A stretch of 64,000 nt of DNA from Agarivorans sp. TSD2052. GTDB lineage: Bacteria; Pseudomonadota; Gammaproteobacteria; Enterobacterales; Celerinatantimonadaceae. This document shows, piece after piece, positions 21,209 through 32,388 of the stretch (positions are counted from its first letter, which is position 1; every line of letters starts with the position of its first letter). The stretch spans positions 1,415,501 through 1,479,500 of the forward strand of contig NZ_CP096670.1 in NCBI RefSeq assembly GCF_023238625.1. Direction: 5' to 3'. The notes beneath the pieces were generated by a model. That model saw only the letters and a list, made by a program, of their open reading frames with translations. It did no database searches and was not told the DNA's origin. The translations under genes and the position numbers were made by a program.

Positions 21209-22300
21209 ATGAAAGCGTCAATTATATCTAAACTTGAAACCTTGCAAGAGCGTTATCAAGAAGTACAAGTATTGCTTGGTGAGCCAGAGGTAATCTCTGA
21301 CCAAAATAGGTTTAGAGGTCTCACTAAGGAATACTCGCAATTAGAAGAAGTAGTGGTTTGTTTTAGCGCTTACCAACAAGCTCAAGAAAACTTCGATTCA
21401 GCGAAAGAAATGCTCAATGATGAAGACCCTGAGATGCGTGAAATGGCGCAAATGGAAATTGACGAAGCTAAAGAAAGCATGACCAAGCTGTCTGAAGATT
21501 TGCAATTACTGTTGTTACCTCGTGATCCTAACGACTCTCGAAGTATCTTTTTGGAAATTAGAGCCGGGGCCGGCGGTGATGAGGCGGCTATTTTTGCCGG
21601 CAATTTATTCCGTATGTACAGCAAGTTTTCTGAGCAGCAAGGCTGGCGCATGTCGGTAATGTCTAGCAACTCAAGTGAGCAGGGCGGTTATAAAGAACTG
21701 ATTGCTAAAATTGACGGTGAAGACGTGTATAGTTTAATGAAGTTTGAATCTGGCGGTCACCGTGTTCAACGTGTTCCTGAAACCGAATCACAAGGGCGAA
21801 TTCATACCTCGGCCTGTACCGTGGCGGTCATGCCTGAAATTCCAGAAGCAGAACAAATTGAAATTAACCCAGGTGACTTGCGCATCGATACCTTCCGAGC
21901 TTCTGGAGCGGGTGGTCAGCACGTAAACAAAACCGATTCGGCTATTCGTATTACCCACATCCCCAGCGGCGTGGTTGTGGAGTGTCAAGAAGAGCGCTCG
22001 CAACACAAAAACCGCGCTAAAGCGATGTCGGTATTGTCGGCGCGCCTGCAAGCGGCTGAAGATGATAAGCGCCGCGCGGAAGAAACCAGTATGCGCCGTG
22101 ACTTAGTCGCAAGTGGTGACCGTAGTGAACGTATTCGTACTTATAATTATCCGCAAGGGCGAGTGAGTGACCACCGAATTAACCTAACACTTTATCGTTT
22201 AAACGAAATCATGGAAGGTGAATTGCTAGCATTGTTGGATCCTATTCAACAAGAATTCCAAGCTGACCAGTTGGCAGCATTGGCCGAAAATGAAGGATAA
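21209..22300 (+). CDS. prfA: Peptide chain release factor 1
   Basis: RF1 (363 aa) terminates translation at UAA and UAG. The stop-codon reading region and the GGQ catalytic loop ([20 protein letters not shown], about residues 228-247) are intact. Its GGQ glutamine is the substrate of PrmC, whose gene overlaps its 3' end by 11 bp. A GAGAGAAAG ribosome-binding region precedes the ATG. Confidence 0.97.
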   Translation: MKASIISKLETLQERYQEVQVLLGEPEVISDQNRFRGLTKEYSQLEEVVVCFSAYQQAQENFDSAKEMLNDEDPEMREMAQMEIDEAKESMTKLSEDLQLLLLPRDPNDSRSIFLEIRAGAGGDEAAIFAGNLFRMYSKFSEQQGWRMSVMSSNSSEQGGYKELIAKIDGEDVYSLMKFESGGHRVQRVPETESQGRIHTSACTVAVMPEIPEAEQIEINPGDLRIDTFRASGAGGQHVNKTDSAIRITHIPSGVVVECQEERSQHKNRAKAMSVLSARLQAAEDDKRRAEETSMRRDLVASGDRSERIRTYNYPQGRVSDHRINLTLYRLNEIMEGELLALLDPIQQEFQADQLAALAENEG

Positions 22301-23141
22301 GTATCCTTCTATTGCTGAGGCGCTCAATTGGGCTAGAGAAAAGCTTCACTTGGGTGAATCTCCACAAGTGGATGCTAAGGTATTGTTGCAGCATGTATTG
22401 GGTTGTGAACCGGTATATTTGTTAACTTGGCCAGAACGCTGTTTAACAGAGCTTCAATGGCAGCAATACCAAGACTTACTGGAAAAGCGAGAGGCTGGGC
22501 AACCAGTTGCTTATCTCATCGGGCTACGCGATTTTTGGTCGCTATCCTTGAAGGTTTCTCCAGCAACGTTGATTCCACGCCCAGATACTGAAGTTTTAGT
22601 AGAACAAAGCCTAAAGAAAATCGTTAACCTCGCCGATACAGAAATCGTAGACTTGGGTACCGGAACGGGTGCCATTGCATTGGCGATAGCAAGTGAGTGC
22701 CCCTTAGCGAAGGTTTACGCTAGTGATTTACGTGAAGATGCTGTGCAGTTAGCGAGGGAAAATGCCAGTAGTTTGCATTTGTCTGAGGTAGATATACGAC
22801 AAGGATCGTGGCTTGAGCCGTTTTCAGGTCAGACGTTTGATTTGATAGTGAGTAATCCACCGTATATCGACCCGCAAGATCCGCATTTATCTCAGGGTGA
22901 TGTGCGATTTGAGCCGATAAGCGCCTTGACCTCTGAGCAAAACGGTTTAGCCGATATTAAACATATCATCGATACTGCGACTGACTACTTAAAAGCTGGC
23001 GGTTGGCTGTTACTGGAGCATGGCTATGACCAAAAACAAGCTGTACAGCAGTTGTTAGATAAGGCCGGTTATAGCCAAATCTTTACTGAGCAAGACTATG
23101 GTGGAATGGACCGAGTAAGCGGCGGTTGTTATTTGGCCTAG
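22290..23141 (+). CDS. prmC: Release factor glutamine methyltransferase PrmC
   Basis: PrmC (283 aa) N5-methylates the GGQ glutamine of release factors. The Rossmann motif [19 protein letters not shown] (about 117-135) and the catalytic NPPY in [15 protein letters not shown] (about 187-201) are present. Overlap with prfA suggests translational coupling. Confidence 0.97.
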   Translation: MKDKYPSIAEALNWAREKLHLGESPQVDAKVLLQHVLGCEPVYLLTWPERCLTELQWQQYQDLLEKREAGQPVAYLIGLRDFWSLSLKVSPATLIPRPDTEVLVEQSLKKIVNLADTEIVDLGTGTGAIALAIASECPLAKVYASDLREDAVQLARENASSLHLSEVDIRQGSWLEPFSGQTFDLIVSNPPYIDPQDPHLSQGDVRFEPISALTSEQNGLADIKHIIDTATDYLKAGGWLLLEHGYDQKQAVQQLLDKAGYSQIFTEQDYGGMDRVSGGCYLA

Positions 23142-23190
23142 CCATTAGCAACGAATAACAAAAATAGATTTATTAAAGGAAAGAGATGCA

Positions 23191-24823
<1,633 letters not shown>

Positions 24824-24945
24824 GATATTTATCTATAATGATAATTTTAAGTTTCCCTAAGCTTTTTCTCTTGTTAGGGTAAACAGATAGTGAGGCTGTA
24901 ATTGTCGCTGCAGCCCTTAAGTTTGATTCAACGAGTGGAAGCAAT

Positions 24946-25827
24946 ATGTTAAAACGAGCCTGGCGCAGTGGATTTTTGTTGGTGGCTATAGCTTATCTCA
25001 GTGGGTGTGCTAACACCTCGAGTCAAGCCCTGCCAACGATAGTATTAGCAACGCCTCTGCAAGTTGACTACCAGTCTGAAAATGCCTTAGCCCGCTTAGG
25101 GCAAATGTTAAATTCTGGAGAGTACAACCAAGAACAAACAGCCCAGTTGTTTTACGAACGAGGCATTGTGTTTGACCGAGTCGGTCTTCGAGCACTGGCT
25201 CGCTTTGACTTTAAACGGGCGGTGCAATTAAAGCCCAATTTTGTTGAGGCCTATAACTTCTTAGGGGTTTACTACACTTTGGCCGAAGATTTTGATAGCG
25301 CTTTTGAATCTTTCGATTCTGCCATTGAACTCGCACCCGATTACAGCTTTGCTTACTTCTACCGAGGCATTGCGCTTAATTACGCGAACAAGCCTGAGTT
25401 GGCGGTAGTCGATGTTGATTATTATGCTGATCAAGCGCCCAATGATCCCTACCGCGTTTTATGGCGATACCTGATTCAACAGCAAACTGACGCCCCTAAA
25501 GCACAGCAAGAGTTAGACCTAGCCTTCGAGACCTATAAAACCGATGACTGGGGCTGGCAAATCGTACGTTTATACGCGGGCGAAATCACTCAACAACAAT
25601 TTTTAACTGAAACGGCGAACGTGGATGGTAATAATCGTGATTTAGCAGAGCGTTTATGCGAAGCCTATTTTTATATGGCAAAGTTAGAGCAGCAGGCAGG
25701 CAATCACCCATTAGCCAGTAGTTACTTTAAGTTATCGTTGGCAAATAATGTGTATGATTTCGTAGAGCACCGTTTAGCCTTGTTTGAATTAAGTCGTTAC
25801 GAGAGCCAAGCTCAGTTGGCTCTGTAG
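24946..25827 (+). CDS. nlpI: TPR lipoprotein NlpI
   Basis: NlpI (293 aa, same length as E. coli NlpI) is an outer-membrane lipoprotein adaptor for peptidoglycan hydrolases and the protease Prc. Lipobox LSGC gives lipid-modified Cys21; TPR units run from about residue 60 to 145 (AQLFYERGIVFDRVGLRALA, VEAYNFLGVYYTLAEDFDSA, SFAYFYRGIALNYANKPELA). It is convergent with ubiV, 9 bp away. Confidence 0.92.
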   Translation: MLKRAWRSGFLLVAIAYLSGCANTSSQALPTIVLATPLQVDYQSENALARLGQMLNSGEYNQEQTAQLFYERGIVFDRVGLRALARFDFKRAVQLKPNFVEAYNFLGVYYTLAEDFDSAFESFDSAIELAPDYSFAYFYRGIALNYANKPELAVVDVDYYADQAPNDPYRVLWRYLIQQQTDAPKAQQELDLAFETYKTDDWGWQIVRLYAGEITQQQFLTETANVDGNNRDLAERLCEAYFYMAKLEQQAGNHPLASSYFKLSLANNVYDFVEHRLALFELSRYESQAQLAL

Positions 25828-25836
25828 GGCTTAATC

Positions 25837-26712
25837 TTATTCTTGTTGATTTCTTATGCCGGCAATTTGATGCCAGTAACCGTTGACACTATCGGGTGTT
25901 GGAAAATGCTCGGTAGATTGGTTACGACGGCGAAAGGCCTCTAAATGTTCTATGCTTTCTTCGCCCGTTGGGCTAATGCGCACTATATCAACTAAGCCCT
26001 GCATACTTTGCTGGTCGTTGATTAAGTTGTAACAATCTCCAGACATAGTCTGAATACCGTTTAATACAAATAACGATTGTCCCTCTTGGCTATCGACTTG
26101 GCGACCATTAGGGTATTTGATACAACAGGTTTCACAATCGTCTTTACTCTTGCCTTCCGATTGCGCGGTAAAACAACGTGCAGAGTAGGCTAGCGGTAAA
26201 TGACCGTAAGCAAAGACTTCTATTTCAAAGCGATCGCGAATACCCATTTCGTTGCATTCACTCACCAGTTTTTGTAGCCAATCACGGGAAAGCTCTACCG
26301 GCATCACCCAGCGTTGCATCCCTTGCTTTAGTAATACGTTCAGGGCATAGGCATTGTAAATATTAATGGCGGGCCCACACACAAAAGGCAGCCTAGCGTT
26401 ATGCGCTTCTTCAATGGCACTAAAATCGTTAGCCTCGATAATAAAATCGCCATTGTCGATGAGTTTTTTTAGGTTTCTAACCTCTGATGGCGCTTCCAAT
26501 AGGGCCATCGTTGAAATGACCACTTGCTTACCCGCTTGGTGCAGTTGTTTGGCTAAGTCTATCCAATCATTAGCTTTCATATTGCGGCGTTTGCTACATA
26601 CCGTTTCGCCGATATAGATTATGTCAGCGCTGCTGGCTTTAGCGAGATGATAAAATTCTTCAATTTGTTGATTTGGCCAGTAATATAAAATTGGCCCTAA
26701 TGCATACTTCAT
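25837..26712 (-). CDS. ubiV: Oxygen-independent ubiquinone hydroxylase subunit UbiV
   Basis: UbiV (291 aa, YhbV, U32 peptidase family) pairs with UbiU to hydroxylate the ubiquinone ring without oxygen, probably with prephenate as donor. The four [4Fe-4S] ligands known in E. coli UbiV are all in register: Cys39, Cys180, Cys193 and Cys197. It is 13 bp downstream of ubiU, so the two are co-transcribed. Confidence 0.96.
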   Translation of the reverse strand: MKYALGPILYYWPNQQIEEFYHLAKASSADIIYIGETVCSKRRNMKANDWIDLAKQLHQAGKQVVISTMALLEAPSEVRNLKKLIDNGDFIIEANDFSAIEEAHNARLPFVCGPAINIYNAYALNVLLKQGMQRWVMPVELSRDWLQKLVSECNEMGIRDRFEIEVFAYGHLPLAYSARCFTAQSEGKSKDDCETCCIKYPNGRQVDSQEGQSLFVLNGIQTMSGDCYNLINDQQSMQGLVDIVRISPTGEESIEHLEAFRRRNQSTEHFPTPDSVNGYWHQIAGIRNQQE

Positions 26713-26725
26713 AATATACCTTCTG

Positions 26726-27724
26726 TTACTGCCACGCCTTGTGATAGGCGCCTAAGGTCGTTTGGCTACCTTCCGATAATTTGGATAGTTGGCTCATCCA
26801 ATGGTTTTTCGCACTAAATTGCTCGGGATTGCTTTGATAACTATCAATGGCTTCTCGCCATACTTGAGTCACTTGTGCGACATAAGCAGGACTGCGCTGA
26901 CGACCTTCAATTTTCACTGCTGAAATATTAGCGGCAAACAGTTCTGGTATCAGCTCGATGGTATTTAAACTGGTGGGTTCTTCCAGCGCGTGTGAGCGCT
27001 GACCATCAATGTCGAAACGTCCTTTACAAAGCGTTGGGTAACCGGCGGTTTCGTTGGGCCCGTAACGATCAATTAAGATATCATTTAAACGTGACTCTAA
27101 GCCTTGCTCGGTTTCTTGCCAGCGAACATAAGATGCCGGCGAGCAGGCGCCTACCGTATTGGGCGACTCGCCAGTCAGGTAGGATGATAAATAACAGCGA
27201 CCTTCAGCCATGACACAAAGGCTACCAAAAGCAAATACTTCCAGTTCCATATCGGGACAAGCCCGAGACAGTTGCTTTACTTGGTGAATGGATAACACTC
27301 TAGGCAATACCACCCGTTTCACATTGAAATTTCGCTGATAAAAAGCAATCGCAGAAGCGTTGGTCGCCGAGGCTTGCACCGACAAATGAACAGTGAGTTC
27401 TGGGTAATTTTGTTGGGCATATTCTAATAAAGCTATATCCGCCAAAATCACCACGTCAGCACCGATAGCGACTGCGCGGTCAATGGCTGCGAACCATAGG
27501 TGTTGTTGTTGCGGATGGGCAAAGGTATTAATGGCAACATGTAATTGACGGCGGTGTAGTTTTAGGTAGTCAACCGCTTTGTCCAATTTTTTACCTTCGA
27601 AATTTAGACCTGCAAAGTGACGCGCGTTGGTCGCGTCTTTAAAGCCGATATAAATAGCATCGGCACCGTGGTCCACCGCAGCTTTTACCGCAGGCAATGA
27701 ACCTGCAGGGCATAGTAATTCCAT
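26726..27724 (-). CDS. ubiU: Oxygen-independent ubiquinone hydroxylase subunit UbiU
   Basis: UbiU (332 aa, YhbU, U32 family) is the partner of UbiV. The iron-sulfur cysteines are at residues 170, 177, 194 and 233, within FAFGSLCVMAEGRCYLSS and GACSP. It starts MELLCPAGSLPAVKAAVDHGA, the family N-terminus. It is divergent from ubiT, the usual ubiUV/ubiT layout, and lets the cell make ubiquinone when UbiF-type hydroxylases lack oxygen. Confidence 0.96.
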   Translation of the reverse strand: MELLCPAGSLPAVKAAVDHGADAIYIGFKDATNARHFAGLNFEGKKLDKAVDYLKLHRRQLHVAINTFAHPQQQHLWFAAIDRAVAIGADVVILADIALLEYAQQNYPELTVHLSVQASATNASAIAFYQRNFNVKRVVLPRVLSIHQVKQLSRACPDMELEVFAFGSLCVMAEGRCYLSSYLTGESPNTVGACSPASYVRWQETEQGLESRLNDILIDRYGPNETAGYPTLCKGRFDIDGQRSHALEEPTSLNTIELIPELFAANISAVKIEGRQRSPAYVAQVTQVWREAIDSYQSNPEQFSAKNHWMSQLSKLSEGSQTTLGAYHKAWQ

Positions 27725-27860
27725 AAGTCCTTCAACTGATGAGTTTTTTCATCATTCTACTGGGCTTAGTTCCAATGGATATTGACTCAGAGCAGGTTTG
27801 GCTTAGGCAAACTTAAGTAAACTTGAGCCCCAATGCGATTATTTTTTATGAGGTACCTAG

Positions 27861-28349
27861 GTGCTAGATAGCTTGAAGAAATCTTTAGTGAAAGATATGC
27901 CACGAATCTTAAGTATCCCCGCTAGATACTGTCCATTTGCTATTCAGAGCTATGCCTTAGAAAAGGCGCTTAAATTGGCATTTGCCGAAGCCATTGACGA
28001 TGGAGACCTCGCTTTTCTAGAGAATCGCTGGTTAAAGGTTGAAGTCAGCGATTTATCGGCGAGTTGGTTTATTACCTTTGAAGCACAGCAGCTCAAAGTA
28101 AAATCTGTTGTTGAACATGCAGACGTGAGTTTCTCTGGTAACTTGAATGAGTTTGTTTTGCTAATGGGTCGTCAGGAAGACCCAGATACGCTGTTTTTTC
28201 AGCGCCGTCTTAGAGTAGAAGGTGATACTGAGCTGGGCTTGGAGCTTAAAAACCTACTGGATAATTTGGATTTTGACAATTTACCGGATTGGTTGAGTGA
28301 TAGCCTCCAGAAAAGCGCTGGCTTAGTCGCTAAATATCAAGCTGCTTGA
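27861..28349 (+). CDS. ubiT: SCP2-domain ubiquinone biosynthesis accessory factor UbiT
   Basis: UbiT (162 aa, YhbT) is a lipid-binding SCP2-domain protein needed for anaerobic ubiquinone synthesis, replacing UbiJ. The SCP2 domain covers about residues 30-135. The start is GTG at 27861 with GAGGT 7 bp upstream. The 136-bp gap to divergent ubiU must hold both promoters; I did not find a convincing FNR site there. Confidence 0.92.
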   Translation: MLDSLKKSLVKDMPRILSIPARYCPFAIQSYALEKALKLAFAEAIDDGDLAFLENRWLKVEVSDLSASWFITFEAQQLKVKSVVEHADVSFSGNLNEFVLLMGRQEDPDTLFFQRRLRVEGDTELGLELKNLLDNLDFDNLPDWLSDSLQKSAGLVAKYQAA

Positions 28350-28362
28350 ACGGCTAATACTC

Positions 28363-28392
28363 AATTAGCAAGCGCTTAAGTGCTTGCTAATT
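28363..28392 (+). terminator. Hairpin after ubiT
   Basis: AATTAGCAAGC and GCTTGCTAATT form a perfect 11-bp stem with an 8-nt loop 14 bp after the ubiT stop. There is no clean T-run, so it is a probable but not certain terminator. Confidence 0.55.
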
Positions 28393-28470
28393 ATCAATAT
28401 ATAGAATCTCAACACGCAATTATTGTTAATTGGACTACACTAAACCTAGGTGTGGTTCATAGGATGAAAT

Positions 28471-29637
28471 ATGCGCGTTTGTTTGCTACTAATCTTTTTC
28501 TGTTGCTCAAAGTTAAGCGCTGAACAACTTAGCTTTATGTATTATAGAGAGCAAGGGAAAGCAGCTTTTAGCGAGCTATTAGATGAGTTTTCTAAACAAT
28601 ATAATCACCAAGTCACGATCTATACGATTACGTCAGACTCGTTAAAACCCACCTTGATCAAGTCGGTAATGCAAGGTCAGTCAGCTGATGTTGTATTTGC
28701 CCCTTCCGATGTCATTGGCATCGCCCGCCAAGCCAAATTTTCTGAGGTACCTGAAACGCTTATTAGTAGTGATATGAGCAAAGAGCTGCTGCTTACAGCT
28801 AGTATCGATCAAAAAATATACGGGATCCCAATATTGCAGGGAAACCACTTGATGCTATTTTACAACCGCCGCTTCGTAGGTAAACCTGCAAAAACGTGGC
28901 AAGAGTTACTGGAACAGCAGCCAGTCATAGAAAAACAAGGGGTAGCAACCATAGGTTGGAACTACTCAGAAATGTATTGGTTTGCCGGTTTCTATAATAC
29001 CTTTGGTGGTCGAATGACCCGTGGTAAGAAAGTGACCTTGAACGAACCTGCAATGCATGATGCCTTAAACTTTTATCGAAATATTGCCACGCGCAACTTA
29101 GTGTCTGCTGATTGTGCTTATGATTGTGGTTATCGAGATTTTATTGAAGGAAAGGTTGCCTACGCGATCAATGGTGAATGGGCCATCGACGATTTTGAAA
29201 AGCAGTTAGATGATGACTTGGGGATTGCGGTAATACCAAGCATTGGTGAGCGTCCTTTTCGACCTTTATCATCAAGTTTAGTATTGGTTTTTCCTAACCA
29301 AAGTTTGTCGTCAGCTAAAGCGGCTGCACTGCGCCAATTAAGTGAATTTTTACAGACACCTGAAGTACAACTCCGCTTGCATACTCAGGCTCGTTTTTTG
29401 CCAGCTAACTCAGCCCTGATTCAGCAAATAAAACAACAATCTACTAGCAATGAGCAAGCTATTCTTAGTCAGCTAGAGCTTGCTGTGCCAATGTCTGCAG
29501 AGGCCGCTCAAGCGAGCGCTTGGGTTGGCATGCGCAAAGGTTTCGAGTTATTCAACAAAGGGTTAGTTGATGCTGAAAAAGCCAGTGGATATATGCAGCA
29601 ATATGCCGATAGAGATTACGGGCAGCAAGCAAAGTAA
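28471..29637 (+). CDS. Family 1 extracellular solute-binding protein, kinase-linked
   Basis: A 388-aa periplasmic binding protein of the sugar-type (SBP_bac_1) family: signal peptide (residues 1-17, ending SKLSA), then ADVVFAPSDVIGIA and IYGIPILQGNHLMLFYNR, typical of maltose/glycerol-3-phosphate binding proteins. No ABC permease or ATPase lies nearby. Its stop overlaps the start of the sensor kinase by 4 bp (ATGA). The pairing suggests a periplasmic ligand sensor that presents its ligand to the kinase; this is inference. The ligand cannot be read from sequence. Confidence 0.85.
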   Translation: MRVCLLLIFFCCSKLSAEQLSFMYYREQGKAAFSELLDEFSKQYNHQVTIYTITSDSLKPTLIKSVMQGQSADVVFAPSDVIGIARQAKFSEVPETLISSDMSKELLLTASIDQKIYGIPILQGNHLMLFYNRRFVGKPAKTWQELLEQQPVIEKQGVATIGWNYSEMYWFAGFYNTFGGRMTRGKKVTLNEPAMHDALNFYRNIATRNLVSADCAYDCGYRDFIEGKVAYAINGEWAIDDFEKQLDDDLGIAVIPSIGERPFRPLSSSLVLVFPNQSLSSAKAAALRQLSEFLQTPEVQLRLHTQARFLPANSALIQQIKQQSTSNEQAILSQLELAVPMSAEAAQASAWVGMRKGFELFNKGLVDAEKASGYMQQYADRDYGQQAK

Positions 29638-31532
29638 TGAGCGTAAAAATTAATCAACTTCGAACGTTCTTAACTATCAGCATTCTGCTGGGAGCTTTGC
29701 TGCCGAGTATTCTTATTGGTTCATTCTTGTTAAAGCAAATTTCCGAGCAAGATCAACAAGGTGTTACTCAAACTCTGTATTTAAAAGCTAATAATATTGC
29801 GCAAAGTATTCAGCATCGAGTTCAGCAAGTCTCTCTAGATTTACAAAGCTTAGCGCAGGTGAATGACATTATATTAACGCCTACGTCGGCTATCTTTGGT
29901 TTTCAATCTAACCAACTAATTAGTGAGTTGCTACAACAAAATGACTGGGTGTCGGCTATTTATATTGTTGATTCAGAAGGGCGAATTATCGAAGGCGCGC
30001 CGCTTCAGGCTGAGGTGCTTGATATACAAGCCCACCTTCCCGCGATAGACCGTTTAAACCAGCAGGTAAAATTAGGCAATAGCCAAACCTTAATTGAAGT
30101 TTATCAAAACCCTGAATTCGCCCAACTGGTTGCTGATGGGCGCGACATATACAGCGACTCGGGCTTGCTACTGATGCAGCCAATTATGCAGTCAAATTTG
30201 AACGCGCTCAAAGAAAGCCAACAAGTAGGAACGCTAATTGTTTTTATTCCAATGCAATCAATTTGGCATGCGGTTGAGTCGAGAATTGAGCAACAAGGCT
30301 CTTTGGAATTATTTTTTTCACAACAGCTTCTATTTCGCGGCAACAAAGGCGAAGTACCGCTCCGACGGTTTTATATAGATGTAGATCTGTTCTTAGACAA
30401 TATGCCCGAGCCGTTGTCGTTGTCACTTAGCGCTCAAAGCCGTTCTTTATGGAGCTTGTTAGTAGAACGGCAATTCAATCTTGTGCTCATTTTGTTGTTT
30501 GTATTTGCACTGGTAACAATAATTGCTGTGTTATTGATGAAACGCATTGTTGAACCGCTAAGCAAATTAAGCCACTTGGTGTCTAAGTACTCGCAAGGTA
30601 AGTACGATACCCAAGTACCGCATTTGGCTTTTGAAGAGTTTAATCAAGTAGGAGGCTTATTGAAAAGTATGGCCACCAAAGTGATTAGTGATCAAGAGCA
30701 ATTGGAACAGCGCGTGGTGGCACGCACCTATCAGCTGGAAGAAGCTAACTCAACCCTAAAGCATACTTTAGAGAAGCTTAATGACACTCAATTACAGCTA
30801 GTAGAACAAGAAAAAATGGCCGCCTTAGGTGGGTTAGTTGCGGGTATGGCACATGAGTTAAATACGCCCTTGGGTGTGGGTATTACTGCCGCTTCGCAGC
30901 TAGCGAGTAATTACCAAGTTATTGAAAAAAGCTTGGCTGAAGGGACCTTAGCCAAATCAGAACTGCAGGAAATGCTAAGTCAAGGTGCCAAAGGCTGTGA
31001 GTTATTGGAAAGTAGTTTGCAACGCTCGGCGGCCTTAGTAAATACTTTTAAATCCTTAGCGGGTAGTGATATCGATGAGAACTTACAGCAAATTAAGCTA
31101 AAAACGTGGCTTGAACAGCACTTAAAAATGCTGTTACAACCCTTTAGTGAATTACACATTCAGTTATCCATTAGTGGTAGTAACCCCAGTTTACTGATTA
31201 ACCAACGAGCGTTAGAGCTAATACTTTCTTGTTTAATCGATAACTCTATTCAACACGGCTTCAGCAAACATAGCTTTCCGCATCTCAAAGTTTATATAGA
31301 CGCGCAGCAAGAGCAGATTTGCATTAATTATCAAGATAATGGTTCAGGGGTGCAAAATGATGATTTGGGATTGATTTTTAATCCGTTCTATACAACCCAT
31401 CGAAGTGCAGGCAATGTTGGTTTAGGGTTAAACCAAGTATATAACCTGGTTCACCAGCACTTAATGGGCAGCATTGAGTGTTTTAATGCTGAGCCTCAAG
31501 GATTAGGATTTCGAATTAGGCTACCTCGTTAG
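29637..31532 (+). CDS. Membrane sensor histidine kinase coupled to a binding protein
   Basis: A 631-aa kinase: membrane helix at residues 11-33, a large periplasmic sensor (about 34-280, Cache-like by size and pattern), second helix 281-301, HAMP about 302-355, a coiled coil, H-box VAGMAHELNTPLG with phospho-acceptor His406, then HATPase boxes N (LIDNSIQHGF), G1 (YQDNGSGV) and G2 (GNVGLGLNQV). No receiver domain is fused and no response regulator is encoded next to it, so its partner must be elsewhere. ATGA overlap with the upstream binding protein gives a coupled two-gene unit. Confidence 0.93.
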   Translation: MSVKINQLRTFLTISILLGALLPSILIGSFLLKQISEQDQQGVTQTLYLKANNIAQSIQHRVQQVSLDLQSLAQVNDIILTPTSAIFGFQSNQLISELLQQNDWVSAIYIVDSEGRIIEGAPLQAEVLDIQAHLPAIDRLNQQVKLGNSQTLIEVYQNPEFAQLVADGRDIYSDSGLLLMQPIMQSNLNALKESQQVGTLIVFIPMQSIWHAVESRIEQQGSLELFFSQQLLFRGNKGEVPLRRFYIDVDLFLDNMPEPLSLSLSAQSRSLWSLLVERQFNLVLILLFVFALVTIIAVLLMKRIVEPLSKLSHLVSKYSQGKYDTQVPHLAFEEFNQVGGLLKSMATKVISDQEQLEQRVVARTYQLEEANSTLKHTLEKLNDTQLQLVEQEKMAALGGLVAGMAHELNTPLGVGITAASQLASNYQVIEKSLAEGTLAKSELQEMLSQGAKGCELLESSLQRSAALVNTFKSLAGSDIDENLQQIKLKTWLEQHLKMLLQPFSELHIQLSISGSNPSLLINQRALELILSCLIDNSIQHGFSKHSFPHLKVYIDAQQEQICINYQDNGSGVQNDDLGLIFNPFYTTHRSAGNVGLGLNQVYNLVHQHLMGSIECFNAEPQGLGFRIRLPR

Positions 31533-31556
31533 TTTCTCTTATAACCTAGCCATAAA

Positions 31557-32264
31557 TTATTCAATAAACTGTTCAAATTCACCTTGAATTTGTTGGTACA
31601 AATCAGCTGTCCATTCAGGTAGGTGATCAGGTACCGGAAATAGCGGCAGTAGCCTTGGGTCATGAGGGGCAATAACGACTTTGCTATTACCTGGGCCTAT
31701 TCGCTCTACCAAAATAAATAGGTCCTCAATATTTTGGTCTCCCATTGCTAAGCAGCCTACCGAAGACGCTTTTCCGTGAATAAATATGTTTGATCCTGGA
31801 CGGTGGCGTTGCTCTTGCTTAGCCTTTTTCAAATCAAAGCTGTTGGGGTAGTTAAGCTTCATCGACAAATGAAAGTTGCTGTTGGGATTAAGCGCTTCTA
31901 TTTGATAAATGCCTTCAGGCACTTGTAAGTCACCTTCTCTTAATTTAGGGCCTGCAGTACCGCTAGCATGGCGGATCCAATAAGTATGGATATATCTAGG
32001 GCCTTCACCGCTATCTGCCCATAATTCAAGTCTACGAGAGCGTTTGCTGGCCAGTAGCGTTATTTTGTGTGGCGGGTAATCGACTTTAGCGGCAACAAAT
32101 AGCGGTAATAGGCGCTTTAGACTATCGTTATGGTAAGTCTTAACTACTTGTTTAATTGTTCGTTTGTGCTGGGACTTCGCTGCTGGCTCTGGCCAACTTT
32201 CAGCAGAAAGAGAGAAGCAAAATATACCCATAATTGCTGTCGTAAACAGCCGGTTGAATTTCAA
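31557..32264 (-). CDS. L,D-transpeptidase-family (YkuD) protein, LdtF/YafK-like
   Basis: A 235-aa exported protein: signal peptide 1-21, then a YkuD domain with the catalytic signature IHGKASSVGCLAMGD (His163, Cys171). Size, lack of a LysM domain and the IFIHGKASSVGC form resemble E. coli YafK (LdtF/DpaA), which removes Braun lipoprotein from peptidoglycan. Whether this one cleaves or cross-links is not decidable here. It is convergent with the kinase (24 bp) and divergent from the next binding protein. Confidence 0.88.
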   Translation of the reverse strand: MKFNRLFTTAIMGIFCFSLSAESWPEPAAKSQHKRTIKQVVKTYHNDSLKRLLPLFVAAKVDYPPHKITLLASKRSRRLELWADSGEGPRYIHTYWIRHASGTAGPKLREGDLQVPEGIYQIEALNPNSNFHLSMKLNYPNSFDLKKAKQEQRHRPGSNIFIHGKASSVGCLAMGDQNIEDLFILVERIGPGNSKVVIAPHDPRLLPLFPVPDHLPEWTADLYQQIQGEFEQFIE

Positions 32265-32388
32265 AACGATGACTCTTTTAAAGAATGAAAAGAGAGTGTA
32301 CTTGGAGTTTATCCTAAGTGCTATCGCTGGTGGACTGTTTGTCTTTGACCACTTTTGTGAGTCGTTGCTACTTTATATAAGGATCAAT

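Noticed and set aside
27725-27860. FNR site in the ubiU-ubiT promoter region
   Set aside because: The best half-sites (for example TTGAC near 27780) lack a matching second half at the right spacing.
28471-29637. ABC transporter operon
   Set aside because: No permease or ATPase gene lies within the window near this binding protein.
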